DNA of 11,917 bases, taken from Actinomycetes bacterium. Lineage in GTDB: Bacteria > Actinomycetota > Actinomycetes > Propionibacteriales > Nocardioidaceae. The position numbers were made by a program, and so were the translations under genes. This document shows, in pieces, positions 1 to 6,368 of the stretch (positions are counted from its first letter, which is position 1; the number at the start of each line of letters is the position of its first letter). The notes beneath the pieces were generated by a model. The model was not told the origin of the DNA. It did not search any database and worked only from the letters and a program-made list of their open reading frames with translations. The stretch lies in the NCBI GenBank assembly GCA_023417775.1, contig JAEZEJ010000049.1, positions 1 through 11,917 on the forward strand, given 5' to 3'.

Positions 1-149
1 TCGATCCGCGCCGCGGCGCGCTCACCCTCACCCGCGCCGATCTTCATCTTCGTGTACGCGCGCACCAGAAAATCCTCGGTCGCGCCGAGGTCGTCGCTTT
101 CGAAATGCAGGGCATCGCCGTTGGGCATGGGCGACGGTGGTGTTTGCAT
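1..149 (-). CDS. AraC-family transcriptional regulator, N-terminal part (truncated by window edge)
   Basis: Reading leftward from the ATG at 149-147 gives 49 codons beginning MQTPPSPMPNGDALHF and continuing ESDDLGATEDFLVRAYTKMK before leaving the window. The phrase 'F-E-S-D-D-L-x-x-T-E-D-F-L-x-x-A-Y' is typical of the N-terminus of actinobacterial AraC regulators with an AraC-like ligand-binding domain followed by a C-terminal helix-turn-helix domain. That DNA-binding part is outside the window, so the family call rests on the N-terminal phrase alone. The start is supported by a GGAG on the minus strand 7 nt upstream of the ATG; a second in-frame ATG follows at codon 8. It is divergent from the two-component genes, with a 267-bp gap. 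Its regulon and ligand cannot be inferred. Confidence 0.62.
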   Translation of the reverse strand, partial: MQTPPSPMPNGDALHFESDDLGATEDFLVRAYTKMKIGAGEGERAAARI

Positions 150-211
150 GGTGCTACTCCGCAATCCGCGGTGGAGCGGCGGGGCATAGGCTTTACCCCC
201 GTTCGCGCCCC

Positions 212-242
212 ACTTTACAGGCAACGATCAAATGTCCGTCAA
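212..242 (-). promoter_or_regulatory. Candidate promoter for the AraC-type gene
   Basis: On the minus strand TTGACG (242-237, five of six matches to TTGACA) is followed after 19 bp by TAAAGT (217-212, fits TANNNT). This would leave a leader of roughly 55 nt containing the GGAG ribosome site. The long spacer makes it uncertain. It is the best candidate I found in the 150-416 gap, where I see no gene. Confidence 0.3.
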
Positions 243-379
243 GCGAAGTGAGGCGAACCACGCGCACCACCGTTCGTCTGCGCAGAGTCCGTCGAGGTGC
301 CGAATATGTGCCGTGACGGAGCAAACCGGCACCGGCAGGATGAAAGCCCCAGCGCGACATACGGGTTCCGGTCCGATTT

Positions 380-391
380 GACGCTTGCGTC
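380..391. repeat. Short palindrome upstream of the response regulator
   Basis: GACGC-TT-GCGTC is a perfect inverted repeat with 5-bp arms, centred about 31 bp before the response-regulator start codon. Its position and symmetry suit an operator for an HTH dimer, possibly autoregulation by the adjacent NarL-type regulator. A 5-bp arm is short enough to occur by chance in GC-rich DNA. Confidence 0.3.
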
Positions 392-402
392 GGCATCGCT
401 GT

Positions 403-408
403 GGGAAG
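403..408 (+). promoter_or_regulatory. Ribosome binding site that fixes the response-regulator start
   Basis: GGGAAG lies 8 nt before the ATG at 417. A longer in-frame reading from 297 exists, but the residues it adds do not resemble a receiver domain, which starts right after 417. The ATG at 417 is therefore chosen. Confidence 0.6.
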
Positions 409-416
409 CTGACCGG

Positions 417-1061
417 ATGACCGGATCCGAGAAGGTGCGCGTGGTGGTCGGGGACGACCACCCGATGTTCCGCGAGGGTGTGGTGCGCGCGTTGCAGTCG
501 AGCGGGACGATCGACGTCGTCGCCGAAGCCGACGACGGCACCGCGGCGCTGGCCGCGATCCGCGAGCAGCGGCCCCAGGTGGCGCTGCTGGATTACCGGA
601 TGCCCGGGATGGACGGCGCCGAGGTCGCGGCGGCCGTGCACCGCGACGAGCTGCCGACCCGGGTGCTGCTGATCTCGGCGCACGACGAGTCGGCGATCGT
701 CTACCGCGCGCTTCAGGACGGGGCGGCCGGTTTCCTGCCGAAGGAGTCGACGCGCGGCGAGTTGATCAGCGCGGTGCTCGACTGCGCCAACGGGCATGAC
801 GTCGTCGCACCGAGGCTCGCGGCCGGGTTGGCCGGTGAGATCCGCCGCCGCGCCGAGCCGGAGGGCCCGGTGCTGAGCCCGCGCGAGCGTGAGGTGCTGA
901 CGATGATCGCGGCGGGCAGCACCATCCCGGCGATGGCCAAGGAGCTGTATCTCGCCCCCTCCACCGTCAAGACCCACGTCCAGCGTCTGTACGAGAAGCT
1001 CGGCGTCAGCGACCGTGCCGCGGCAGTCGCCGAGGCGATGCGGCGCAAGCTCCTGGATTAG
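417..1061 (+). CDS. NarL/FixJ-type response regulator (REC + LuxR HTH)
   Basis: A 214-residue protein, normal length for the NarL/FixJ family. The receiver domain spans about residues 7-125: acidic pair D13-D14 in VGDDHPMFREG, phospho-acceptor D59 in ALLDYRMPGMDG, switch S87 in LLISAHD, and conserved K109 in FLPKES. The LuxR-type HTH covers about residues 153-205, with LSPREREVL at its start and a recognition helix around APSTVKTHVQRLYEKL. It should be phosphorylated by the kinase encoded immediately downstream and then bind DNA. Only one base separates its TAG stop from the next GTG start, so the two genes form an operon and are probably translationally coupled. Promoter targets are unknown; a palindrome 26 bp upstream could be one. 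The family call is secure; the signal it answers is not inferable. Confidence 0.93.
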   Translation: MTGSEKVRVVVGDDHPMFREGVVRALQSSGTIDVVAEADDGTAALAAIREQRPQVALLDYRMPGMDGAEVAAAVHRDELPTRVLLISAHDESAIVYRALQDGAAGFLPKESTRGELISAVLDCANGHDVVAPRLAAGLAGEIRRRAEPEGPVLSPREREVLTMIAAGSTIPAMAKELYLAPSTVKTHVQRLYEKLGVSDRAAAVAEAMRRKLLD

Positions 1062-1062
1062 C

Positions 1063-2259
1063 GTGGCCGAGACATTCCGGTACCTGCGGTGGTGGCGCGA
1101 CTTCCTGGCCAGTGAGCCGGTGCGCGTCTCCGCCGTGCTGCGGTTGCCCCTGATCGCGTTGATCGGTGTGCTGGTGTGGATCTGGGAGGTCAACCACTGG
1201 CTGCCCGAGCTGTACGCGGTGATCCTCATCGGCTACGCCGTGGCCGCTGTCGCGTGGTTGTGGGCGGTGCTGCGCGGCCCGGTGCCCGGGTGGGCCGACT
1301 ACGCCTCGAGCGCGGTGGACCTGCTCGTGATCGTGTCGCTGTGCATGGTGTCCGGCGGTGCGACGGCGGCGCTGCTGCCGGTGTTCTTCCTGTTGCCGAT
1401 CTCCGTCGCGTTCCAGGACCGGCCCAGGCTCACCGCGATCATCGGAACCATCACGGCCGTCGCGTATCTGGCGGTATGGATCTTTTACTCCAAACGCGAT
1501 GACACCGTCGGTCTGCCCAACATGGTGTTCACCGAGTTCGGCTTCCTGGTCTGGATGGCGGTCGCGACGACGGCGCTGAGTTTCGTGCTGGCGCGGCGCG
1601 CCGCCCGGCTGCGGACACTGCAGCAGGTGCGGGTCCAACTCGTCTCGGAGGCAATGCAATCCGAGGAGAGGCACAGCCGCGAGGTGGCCGAACACCTGCA
1701 CGACGGGCCGCTGCAGACGCTGCTGGCGGCGCGGCTGGAGCTCGACGAGGCGCGCGAGCGCAATCCGGATCCGGCACTGGACGCGGTATACGAAGCGTTA
1801 CAGGAGACCGCGGCGGGCCTGCGCTCGACGGTCACCGAACTGCACCCGCAGGTGCTCGCCCAGTTGGGGTTGACCGCCGGGGTGCGGGAGCTGTTGCGGC
1901 AGTTCCAGTCCCGTCATCTGCTCGAGGTCGACGCAGAGCTCGAGGAGGTCGGCGCGCCCCACTCGCAGCCGCTGCTGTACCGGGCGGCGCGGGAACTGCT
2001 GACCAACGTCGCCAAGCACGCCGACGCGACCACGGTGCGCGTCAGACTGTCCCGGCGCGGGGACCGGGTGGTGCTGACCGTCGCCGACGACGGGACCGGG
2101 TTCGACCCCGGCATCGTCGGTACGTCATTGCAGCAGGGTCACATCGGGCTGGGGTCACTGATGGCGCGGTTCGACGCGATGGGCGGATCGATGCGGATCA
2201 CCTCGGCCCACGGGCACGGCACCGAGGTGGTCGCGACGTCGCCGCCCGAACCGGACTAG
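1063..2259 (+). CDS. Membrane sensor histidine kinase, HisKA_3 (NarX/DegS-like) family
   Basis: With the GTG at 1063 the protein has 398 residues. The N-terminal half holds about five to six hydrophobic spans (roughly 25-41, 50-68, 82-97, 102-117, 122-141, 159-177) with short loops and no large extracellular domain. It therefore probably senses within or near the membrane. A linker helix rich in Arg and Gln leads to the HisKA_3 dimerisation motif EVAEHLHDGPLQ, phospho-acceptor H213. The HATPase_c domain follows, with an N box around N315 (ELLTNVAKHADA), a D-x-G box at about 342-344 (ADDGTGFD), and a G-rich lid (IGLGSLMARFDAMGG). The GTG start has no clear Shine-Dalgarno and follows the regulator stop by one base, consistent with coupling. 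An in-frame start at 1015 would overlap the regulator and is less likely. It ends 13 bp from the stop of the convergent pntB. Confidence 0.92.
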   Translation: MAETFRYLRWWRDFLASEPVRVSAVLRLPLIALIGVLVWIWEVNHWLPELYAVILIGYAVAAVAWLWAVLRGPVPGWADYASSAVDLLVIVSLCMVSGGATAALLPVFFLLPISVAFQDRPRLTAIIGTITAVAYLAVWIFYSKRDDTVGLPNMVFTEFGFLVWMAVATTALSFVLARRAARLRTLQQVRVQLVSEAMQSEERHSREVAEHLHDGPLQTLLAARLELDEARERNPDPALDAVYEALQETAAGLRSTVTELHPQVLAQLGLTAGVRELLRQFQSRHLLEVDAELEEVGAPHSQPLLYRAARELLTNVAKHADATTVRVRLSRRGDRVVLTVADDGTGFDPGIVGTSLQQGHIGLGSLMARFDAMGGSMRITSAHGHGTEVVATSPPEPD

Positions 2260-2272
2260 AGCGCGGTGACCG

Positions 2273-3688
2273 TCAGACCCGGTCGCCGACCGCCAGCGCC
2301 GCGTTGATCGCGTCCACCCGGTCCTTGGCGTCGCCGAACAGCATCTGGGTGTTCTCCCGGAAGAACAGCGGGTTCTGCACACCGGCATAGCCCGAGGCCA
2401 TCGACCTCTTGAACACGATCACGTTCTCGGCGTTCCACACCGTCAGCACCGGCATACCGGCGATCGGGCTGCCCGGATCTTCCGACGCCGCCGGGTTCAC
2501 GGTGTCGTTGGCGCCGATCACCAGCACGACGTCGGTGCCGTCGAAATCGTCGTTGATCTCGTCCATCTCCAGGACGATGTCGTAGGGCACCTTCGCCTCG
2601 GCCAACAGCACGTTCATGTGCCCGGGCAGACGTCCCGCGACCGGGTGGATGCCGAACCGCACCTCCACGCCCCGCTCGCGCAGCTTGCGGACGAGATCGG
2701 CGACCGGGTACTGGGCCTGCGCGACGGCCATGCCGTAGCCCGGCGTGATGATGACACTCGACGCGTTCTTCAACAGCTCGGCGGTGTCCTCCGCGACGAT
2801 CTCGCGGTGCTCGCCGTAGTCGGTGTCATCACCGCCGCTGGCCTCGATCCCGAAGCCGCCGGCGATCACCGAGATGAAGGACCGGTTCATCGCCTTGCAC
2901 ATGATGTAGGACAGGTAGGCACCCGAGGAGCCCACCAGCGCGCCGGTGACGATGAGCAGATCGTTCGACAGCAGGAAGCCCGCCGCCGCAGCCGCCCAGC
3001 CGGAGTAGCTGTTGAGCATCGAGACCACGACGGGCATGTCGCCGCCGCCGATCGAGGCGACCAGGTGCCAGCCCAGCGCGAGCGAGATCAGGGTGACCAC
3101 GATCATCAGCCAGATATTCGGGCTCGCGACGAACCAGATCGTCAGCGCCACGAACGCGACCAGCGCGCCGATATTGAGATAGTTCTTGCCCGGCAGCATC
3201 AGCGGGGCGGACTTGATCCGCGCCGACAGCTTGAGGAAGGCCACGATCGAGCCGGTGAAGGTCACACCGCCGATGAAGATGCCGATGAAGACCTCGGCGC
3301 TGTGGATCCGCTCCAGCGACTCCAGCGCGTAGGCCGGGTGCTGCAGGTAGCCGTTCCAGCCGACGAGCACGGCGGCGAGACCGACGAAGCTGTGCAGCAG
3401 CGCGATGAGCTCGGGCATCCCGGTCATCTCGACCTTCGACGCCCGCAACAGGCCGATCGTCGCGCCGATCGCCATCGCGACCAGCAGCAGCACGATGCCG
3501 AGGGTGTCGGAGATGTCGACGACCAGGATGAAGGTCGCGAGCAGGGCGATCGCCATGCCGGCGATGCCATAGGTCACGCCCTGGCGGGCGGACTCGTGTT
3601 TGGACAGCCCTGCCAGGGACAGGATGAACAGCAGGGCAGCAACGATGTAAGCGGCAGTAGCCACGCTCAAAGCAGTCATGTCGACCAA
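2273..3688 (-). CDS. pntB: NAD(P) transhydrogenase subunit beta
   Basis: PntB forms, with PntA, the membrane enzyme that moves hydride between NADH and NADP+ using the proton gradient, supplying NADPH. The 471 residues match the usual length of about 460. The first two thirds are multi-span membrane domain II, with LLHSFVGLAAVLVG (H99 corresponds to the conserved proton-channel histidine), GGGDMPVVVSMLNSYSGW at about 215-231, and YIMCKAMNRSFISVIAGGFG at 261-280. The C-terminal NADP-binding domain III starts near 300: PGYGMAVAQAQ (316-326), GIHPVAGRLPGHMNVLLAEA, GANDTVNPAA (392-401), and KRSMASGYAGVQNPLF. The start is ambiguous. A TTG at 3688 has GAAGGA (3698-3693) 4 nt upstream, whereas the ATG at 3679 lies 13 nt from it, so I prefer TTG; the choice changes three residues. 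It follows pntA after 20 nt and is co-transcribed with it. Confidence 0.96.
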   Translation of the reverse strand: MVDMTALSVATAAYIVAALLFILSLAGLSKHESARQGVTYGIAGMAIALLATFILVVDISDTLGIVLLLVAMAIGATIGLLRASKVEMTGMPELIALLHSFVGLAAVLVGWNGYLQHPAYALESLERIHSAEVFIGIFIGGVTFTGSIVAFLKLSARIKSAPLMLPGKNYLNIGALVAFVALTIWFVASPNIWLMIVVTLISLALGWHLVASIGGGDMPVVVSMLNSYSGWAAAAAGFLLSNDLLIVTGALVGSSGAYLSYIMCKAMNRSFISVIAGGFGIEASGGDDTDYGEHREIVAEDTAELLKNASSVIITPGYGMAVAQAQYPVADLVRKLRERGVEVRFGIHPVAGRLPGHMNVLLAEAKVPYDIVLEMDEINDDFDGTDVVLVIGANDTVNPAASEDPGSPIAGMPVLTVWNAENVIVFKRSMASGYAGVQNPLFFRENTQMLFGDAKDRVDAINAALAVGDRV

Positions 3689-3708
3689 TCAGTCCTTCGG
3701 GGCTCTGC

Positions 3709-5250
3709 TCACTTGGAGAACATGCTGAGCATGCGTCGGGTCACGGCGAAGCCGCCGAACACGTTGATACTGGCCACGAGCACGGCCACGAAGGCCAGCA
3801 CCCGGATCACGACGTCATCGGTCGCGAGCTGGAGCATCGCCCCGACCACGATGATGCCGCTGATCGCATTCGTCACGCTCATCAGCGGCGTGTGCAGCGC
3901 GTGGTGCACCTTGCCGATCACGTAGTAGCCGATCACGATCGCCAGGGTCAGCACGGTGAAGTGCTGCGGCAGCGGCGCCGGGGCGAAAGCGTTCACCAGG
4001 AACAGTGCCGCGACACCGGCGGCCACCAGGGCGTACTTGCCCCGCTGCGTCAACGCCGGCTTCTCCTCGGCCGCCGGGGCCGGAGCCGCGGCGGCGGCCG
4101 CGGGGGCCGGGGCCGCGGAGACCTGCACCGGCGGCGGGGGCCACAGCTTCTCCCGGTTCCGGGCGACGGTGATGGCGCGCTGCACTACGTCGTCGAAGTC
4201 CAGCACCAGCTGGCCGTCCTTCTCCGGCGTCAGCAGCTTCAGCAGGTTGACCAGGTTCGTGCCGTACAGCTGCGAGGCCTGCGTGGGCAGCCGGCCCGCC
4301 AGATCCGTGTAGCCGAGGATGATGACGCCGTTGTCGGTCACCACGCGCTCGCCGGGCACCGATCCCTCGACATTGCCGCCCTGTGCGGCGGCCATGTCCA
4401 CGATCACGCTGCCGGGCTTCATCGTGGCCACATCGGCCGCGGTGATCAACCGGGGCGCCGCGCGTCCCGGGATCAGCGCCGTGGTGATGACGATGTCGAC
4501 ATCGGCCGCCTGCTCGGAGTAGATCTCCGCCGCGCGCCGGTCATAGGCCTCGCTCGTGGCCTTCGCGTAGCCGTCGGAGGACACTTCCTTATCCTCATCG
4601 GGCACGACGACCTCCAGGTACTCGCCGCCGATCGACTTGACCTGATCGGCCACCTCGGGGCGCGGATCGGTCGCGCGCACGATCGCGCCCAGGCTCGAGG
4701 CCGCGCCGATCGCCGCCAGACCCGCCACACCGGCACCGGCCACCAGCACCTTCGCCGGCGGGACCTTGCCCGCGGCGGTCACCTGACCGGTGAAGAAACG
4801 ACCGAACTCGTTCGCCGCCTCGACGACTGCGCGATAGCCGGCGATATTCGCCATCGAGGACAGCACGTCCATCGACTGCGCCCGCGAGATACGCGGCACC
4901 GCGTCCATCGCGAGGGCCGTGATCGGACGTGCCGCGAGCTGATCGACCAGATCGGGGTTCAGCGCCGGACTCATCAGGCTCACGACCGTCGCGCCCTCGC
5001 GCAGACGGTCCAGCTCGGCCTCACTCGGCGCGTTGACCTTCAGCACCACATCGGCCGACCAGGCGTCCTCGCCCGTCCCGACCGAGGCACCCGCCTCCAC
5101 GAAGGCCGTGTCCGGGAAACTCGCGAGCTCACCCGCTCCGGACTCCACCACGACCTCATAGCCGAGCTTCAACAACTGACCCACAGTCGACGGAGTCGCC
5201 GCGACACGCGTCTCTCCGGGCACCGACTCAGTGACGATTCCGATCTTCAC
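3709..5250 (-). CDS. pntA: NAD(P) transhydrogenase subunit alpha (full-length, PntAa-PntAb fused)
   Basis: A 513-residue PntA. Domain I (about 1-370) resembles alanine dehydrogenase: VKIGIVTESVPGETRVA at the N-terminus, SPALNPDLVDQLAAR, the RAQSMDVLSSMANIAGYRAV segment near 123-142, and the NAD-binding Rossmann loop VLVAGAGVAGLAA at about 168-180 ending in the acidic ATDPRPEV. An Ala/Pro-rich linker (about 378-395) joins it to the C-terminal membrane part with four hydrophobic spans (about 405-421, 431-447, 461-473, 479-498), including HHALHTPLMSVTNAISGI. Mycobacterium tuberculosis carries these two parts as separate genes, pntAa and pntAb; here they are one chain, as in E. coli. The GTG at 5250 is chosen because KIGIVTE is the family N-terminus and a -10 box lies 7 nt upstream with no Shine-Dalgarno, suggesting a leaderless mRNA. 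Starts further upstream would lie over that promoter. Confidence 0.96.
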   Translation of the reverse strand: MKIGIVTESVPGETRVAATPSTVGQLLKLGYEVVVESGAGELASFPDTAFVEAGASVGTGEDAWSADVVLKVNAPSEAELDRLREGATVVSLMSPALNPDLVDQLAARPITALAMDAVPRISRAQSMDVLSSMANIAGYRAVVEAANEFGRFFTGQVTAAGKVPPAKVLVAGAGVAGLAAIGAASSLGAIVRATDPRPEVADQVKSIGGEYLEVVVPDEDKEVSSDGYAKATSEAYDRRAAEIYSEQAADVDIVITTALIPGRAAPRLITAADVATMKPGSVIVDMAAAQGGNVEGSVPGERVVTDNGVIILGYTDLAGRLPTQASQLYGTNLVNLLKLLTPEKDGQLVLDFDDVVQRAITVARNREKLWPPPPVQVSAAPAPAAAAAAPAPAAEEKPALTQRGKYALVAAGVAALFLVNAFAPAPLPQHFTVLTLAIVIGYYVIGKVHHALHTPLMSVTNAISGIIVVGAMLQLATDDVVIRVLAFVAVLVASINVFGGFAVTRRMLSMFSK

Positions 5251-5257
5251 CCCGCGA

Positions 5258-5286
5258 ACACTAGCGGCGAACCGCACCGATGACCA
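5258..5286 (-). promoter_or_regulatory. Candidate leaderless promoter of pntA-pntB
   Basis: On the minus strand TGGTCA (5286-5281, four of six to TTGACA), a 17-bp spacer, then TAGTGT (5263-5258, fits TANNNT). Seven nt separate the -10 from the GTG at 5250, so the transcript would begin at or next to the start codon. Confidence 0.55.
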
Positions 5287-5291
5287 CCGGC

Positions 5292-5307
5292 TGAGACGGC
5301 TGTCTCA
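5292..5307. promoter_or_regulatory. Operator-like inverted repeat TGAGAC-N4-GTCTCA
   Basis: A perfect inverted repeat, TGAGAC-GGCT-GTCTCA, with 6-bp arms and a 4-bp spacer. It lies 5 bp upstream of the candidate pntA -35 box and in the region shared with the divergent dehydrogenase gene. The 16-bp symmetric form is typical of binding sites for TetR-type dimers. No such regulator is encoded beside it, and I cannot assign the motif to a known regulator. Confidence 0.5.
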
Positions 5308-5329
5308 CCATATGGGGGATGTCGGCCTG

Positions 5330-5364
5330 ATAAGCCAGGGTATATGACACCGGCAGTGGCTTAT
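5330..5364. promoter_or_regulatory. Spaced inverted repeat ATAAGCCA...TGGCTTAT
   Basis: ATAAGCCA (5330-5337) and its exact reverse complement TGGCTTAT (5357-5364) are separated by 19 bp. The second arm covers the predicted -35 region of the dehydrogenase promoter, so a protein bound there could block or recruit polymerase. An imperfect direct repeat (5347-5363 and 5370-5386, 13 of 17 identical) overlaps this arm and the -10 box. Confidence 0.4.
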
Positions 5365-5385
5365 TTCACATACCGGCGGTATCTT
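5357..5385 (+). promoter_or_regulatory. Candidate leaderless promoter of the short-chain dehydrogenase
   Basis: TATCTT (5380-5385, fits TANNNT) ends 6 nt before the ATG at 5392. A weak -35 candidate, TGGCTT (5357-5362), sits 17 bp upstream. No Shine-Dalgarno is visible before the ATG, so a transcript starting at the ATG is likely. This also argues against the ATG at 5344, which would place the promoter inside the gene. Confidence 0.5.
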
Positions 5386-5391
5386 AACCCC

Positions 5392-6285
5392 ATGGCCTCG
5401 CTCAGCTCCTCCGCCTTCAGCGGAAAAGTCGCCCTCATCACCGGCGCCGCCCGCGGCATCGGCGCCCAGACCGCGCGCGAGTTCGTCGCCCACGGCGGCC
5501 GTGTCGCGCTCGTCGGCCTCGAACCCGATCTGCTCACCCGGCTCGCCGAGGACCTCGGCGACGCGGCCGCCTGGTGGGAGGCCGATGTGCGCGACAGCGC
5601 GGCGATCGCCCGCGCCATCGACGATGCAGCCGAGCACTTCGGGCGCCTCGACTATGTGCTCGCGAATGCCGGCATCGCCTCCTACGGCACGGTGCGGCAG
5701 ATCGACGACGCCGCCTTCGAGCGGGTCATCGACATCAACATCAACGGCGTGTTCCGGACCGCCAAGCATGCGATCCCCCATCTGCAGCGCACGAAGGGCT
5801 ATCTGCTGGTGGTCTCCTCGCTGGCGGCCTTCTCCAATATCGCCGGTCTGGCGCCTTATGCCGCGAGCAAGGCCGGCTGCGAGTCGCTCGCCGTCGCGAT
5901 GCGCCAGGAGGTCGCCCATCTGGGAATCACGGTCGGCATCTGCCATCCCTCCTGGATCGACACCGATATCGTCCGGGGGGCCGAGAACGACCTGCCGACC
6001 TTCAAGGCGATCCGCAGCAAGCTGCCCTATCCCGCCAACTCGACCACGAGCGTCGAGGAATGCGTCGATCGCATCCTCACCGGCTTCGCCAAGCGCAAGG
6101 CACGGGTCTACGTCCCCAAGGGGGTGCTCCTCGCCAACTGGTCCAAGGCCTTCGTCAACTCACCGGCGACCTGGCCCTATGTCCGCCGCCTGACCCGCAA
6201 GACCGTCCCGCAGCTCGAGGCGGAGGTCGATGCCCTCGGGCGCTACCACCACAGCCACGTGCCGGTGACCGACCAACACAGCTGA
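5392..6285 (+). CDS. Short-chain dehydrogenase/reductase (SDR), classical type
   Basis: A 297-residue NAD(P)-dependent oxidoreductase, slightly longer than the roughly 250-residue SDR core because of an extra C-terminal 40-50 residues. The cofactor loop TGAARGIG is at 17-24. ADV at 64-66 is the adenine-ring contact, NAG at 92-94 the structural motif, N116 in DININGVF the likely catalytic Asn, S142/S143 in VVSSLAAFS the catalytic Ser, and Y156-x3-K160 (PYAASK) the catalytic pair. The segment after the active site, HPSWIDTDIVRGAE (185-198), replaces the usual P-G-x-x-x-T loop. A cofactor preference (NAD or NADP) and substrate cannot be read securely. It is divergent from pntA with 141 bp between and convergent with the ACT-protein gene, so it appears monocistronic. 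Its stop is followed after 6 nt by a long inverted repeat. Confidence 0.93.
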   Translation: MASLSSSAFSGKVALITGAARGIGAQTAREFVAHGGRVALVGLEPDLLTRLAEDLGDAAAWWEADVRDSAAIARAIDDAAEHFGRLDYVLANAGIASYGTVRQIDDAAFERVIDININGVFRTAKHAIPHLQRTKGYLLVVSSLAAFSNIAGLAPYAASKAGCESLAVAMRQEVAHLGITVGICHPSWIDTDIVRGAENDLPTFKAIRSKLPYPANSTTSVEECVDRILTGFAKRKARVYVPKGVLLANWSKAFVNSPATWPYVRRLTRKTVPQLEAEVDALGRYHHSHVPVTDQHS

Positions 6286-6291
6286 CCCGCC

Positions 6292-6367
6292 CTGTACCCA
6301 GATGTGCTCCCCATTCGTCAACCGAGAGGTCCCTGGGTTGACGATTGGGGAGCAGATCTCGGTACAG
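6292..6367. repeat. Long inverted repeat (32-bp arms, 12-nt loop) between convergent genes
   Basis: The left arm (6292-6323, starting CTGTACCCAGATG) pairs with the right arm (6336-6367, ending TCTCGGTACAG) over 32 positions with three mismatches: 6299/6360 (C against C), 6304/6355 (G against G) and 6314/6345 (T against T). The loop is 6324-6335. It begins 6 nt after the dehydrogenase stop and ends 1 nt before the stop codon of the convergent ACT gene, so it can fold in either transcript. This fits a bidirectional transcription stop, but no U-tract follows on either strand and the stem is much longer than ordinary terminators. A dispersed palindromic repeat or a small non-autonomous element is an alternative. 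I see no clear target-site duplication. Confidence 0.85.
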
Positions 6368-6368
6368 A

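Noticed and set aside
228..1229. A 333-codon leftward open frame across the response regulator
   Set aside because: It overlaps a secure response-regulator gene on the opposite strand and runs into the kinase; its translation has no recognisable domain.
2618..5283. Two long rightward open frames (about 435 and 463 codons) opposite pntB and pntA
   Set aside because: Both are antisense shadows of clearly conserved transhydrogenase genes, with low-complexity basic and acidic translations and no family resemblance.
5344..5391. Upstream ATG start for the short-chain dehydrogenase at 5344
   Set aside because: The 16 added residues are not SDR-like, and this start would put the promoter and an inverted-repeat arm within the coding sequence; the ATG at 5392 precedes the normal SDR N-terminus.
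6292..6367. Insertion sequence or transposon remnant
   Set aside because: No transposase coding sequence is present and I could not find a target-site duplication; the palindrome alone does not support an IS call.
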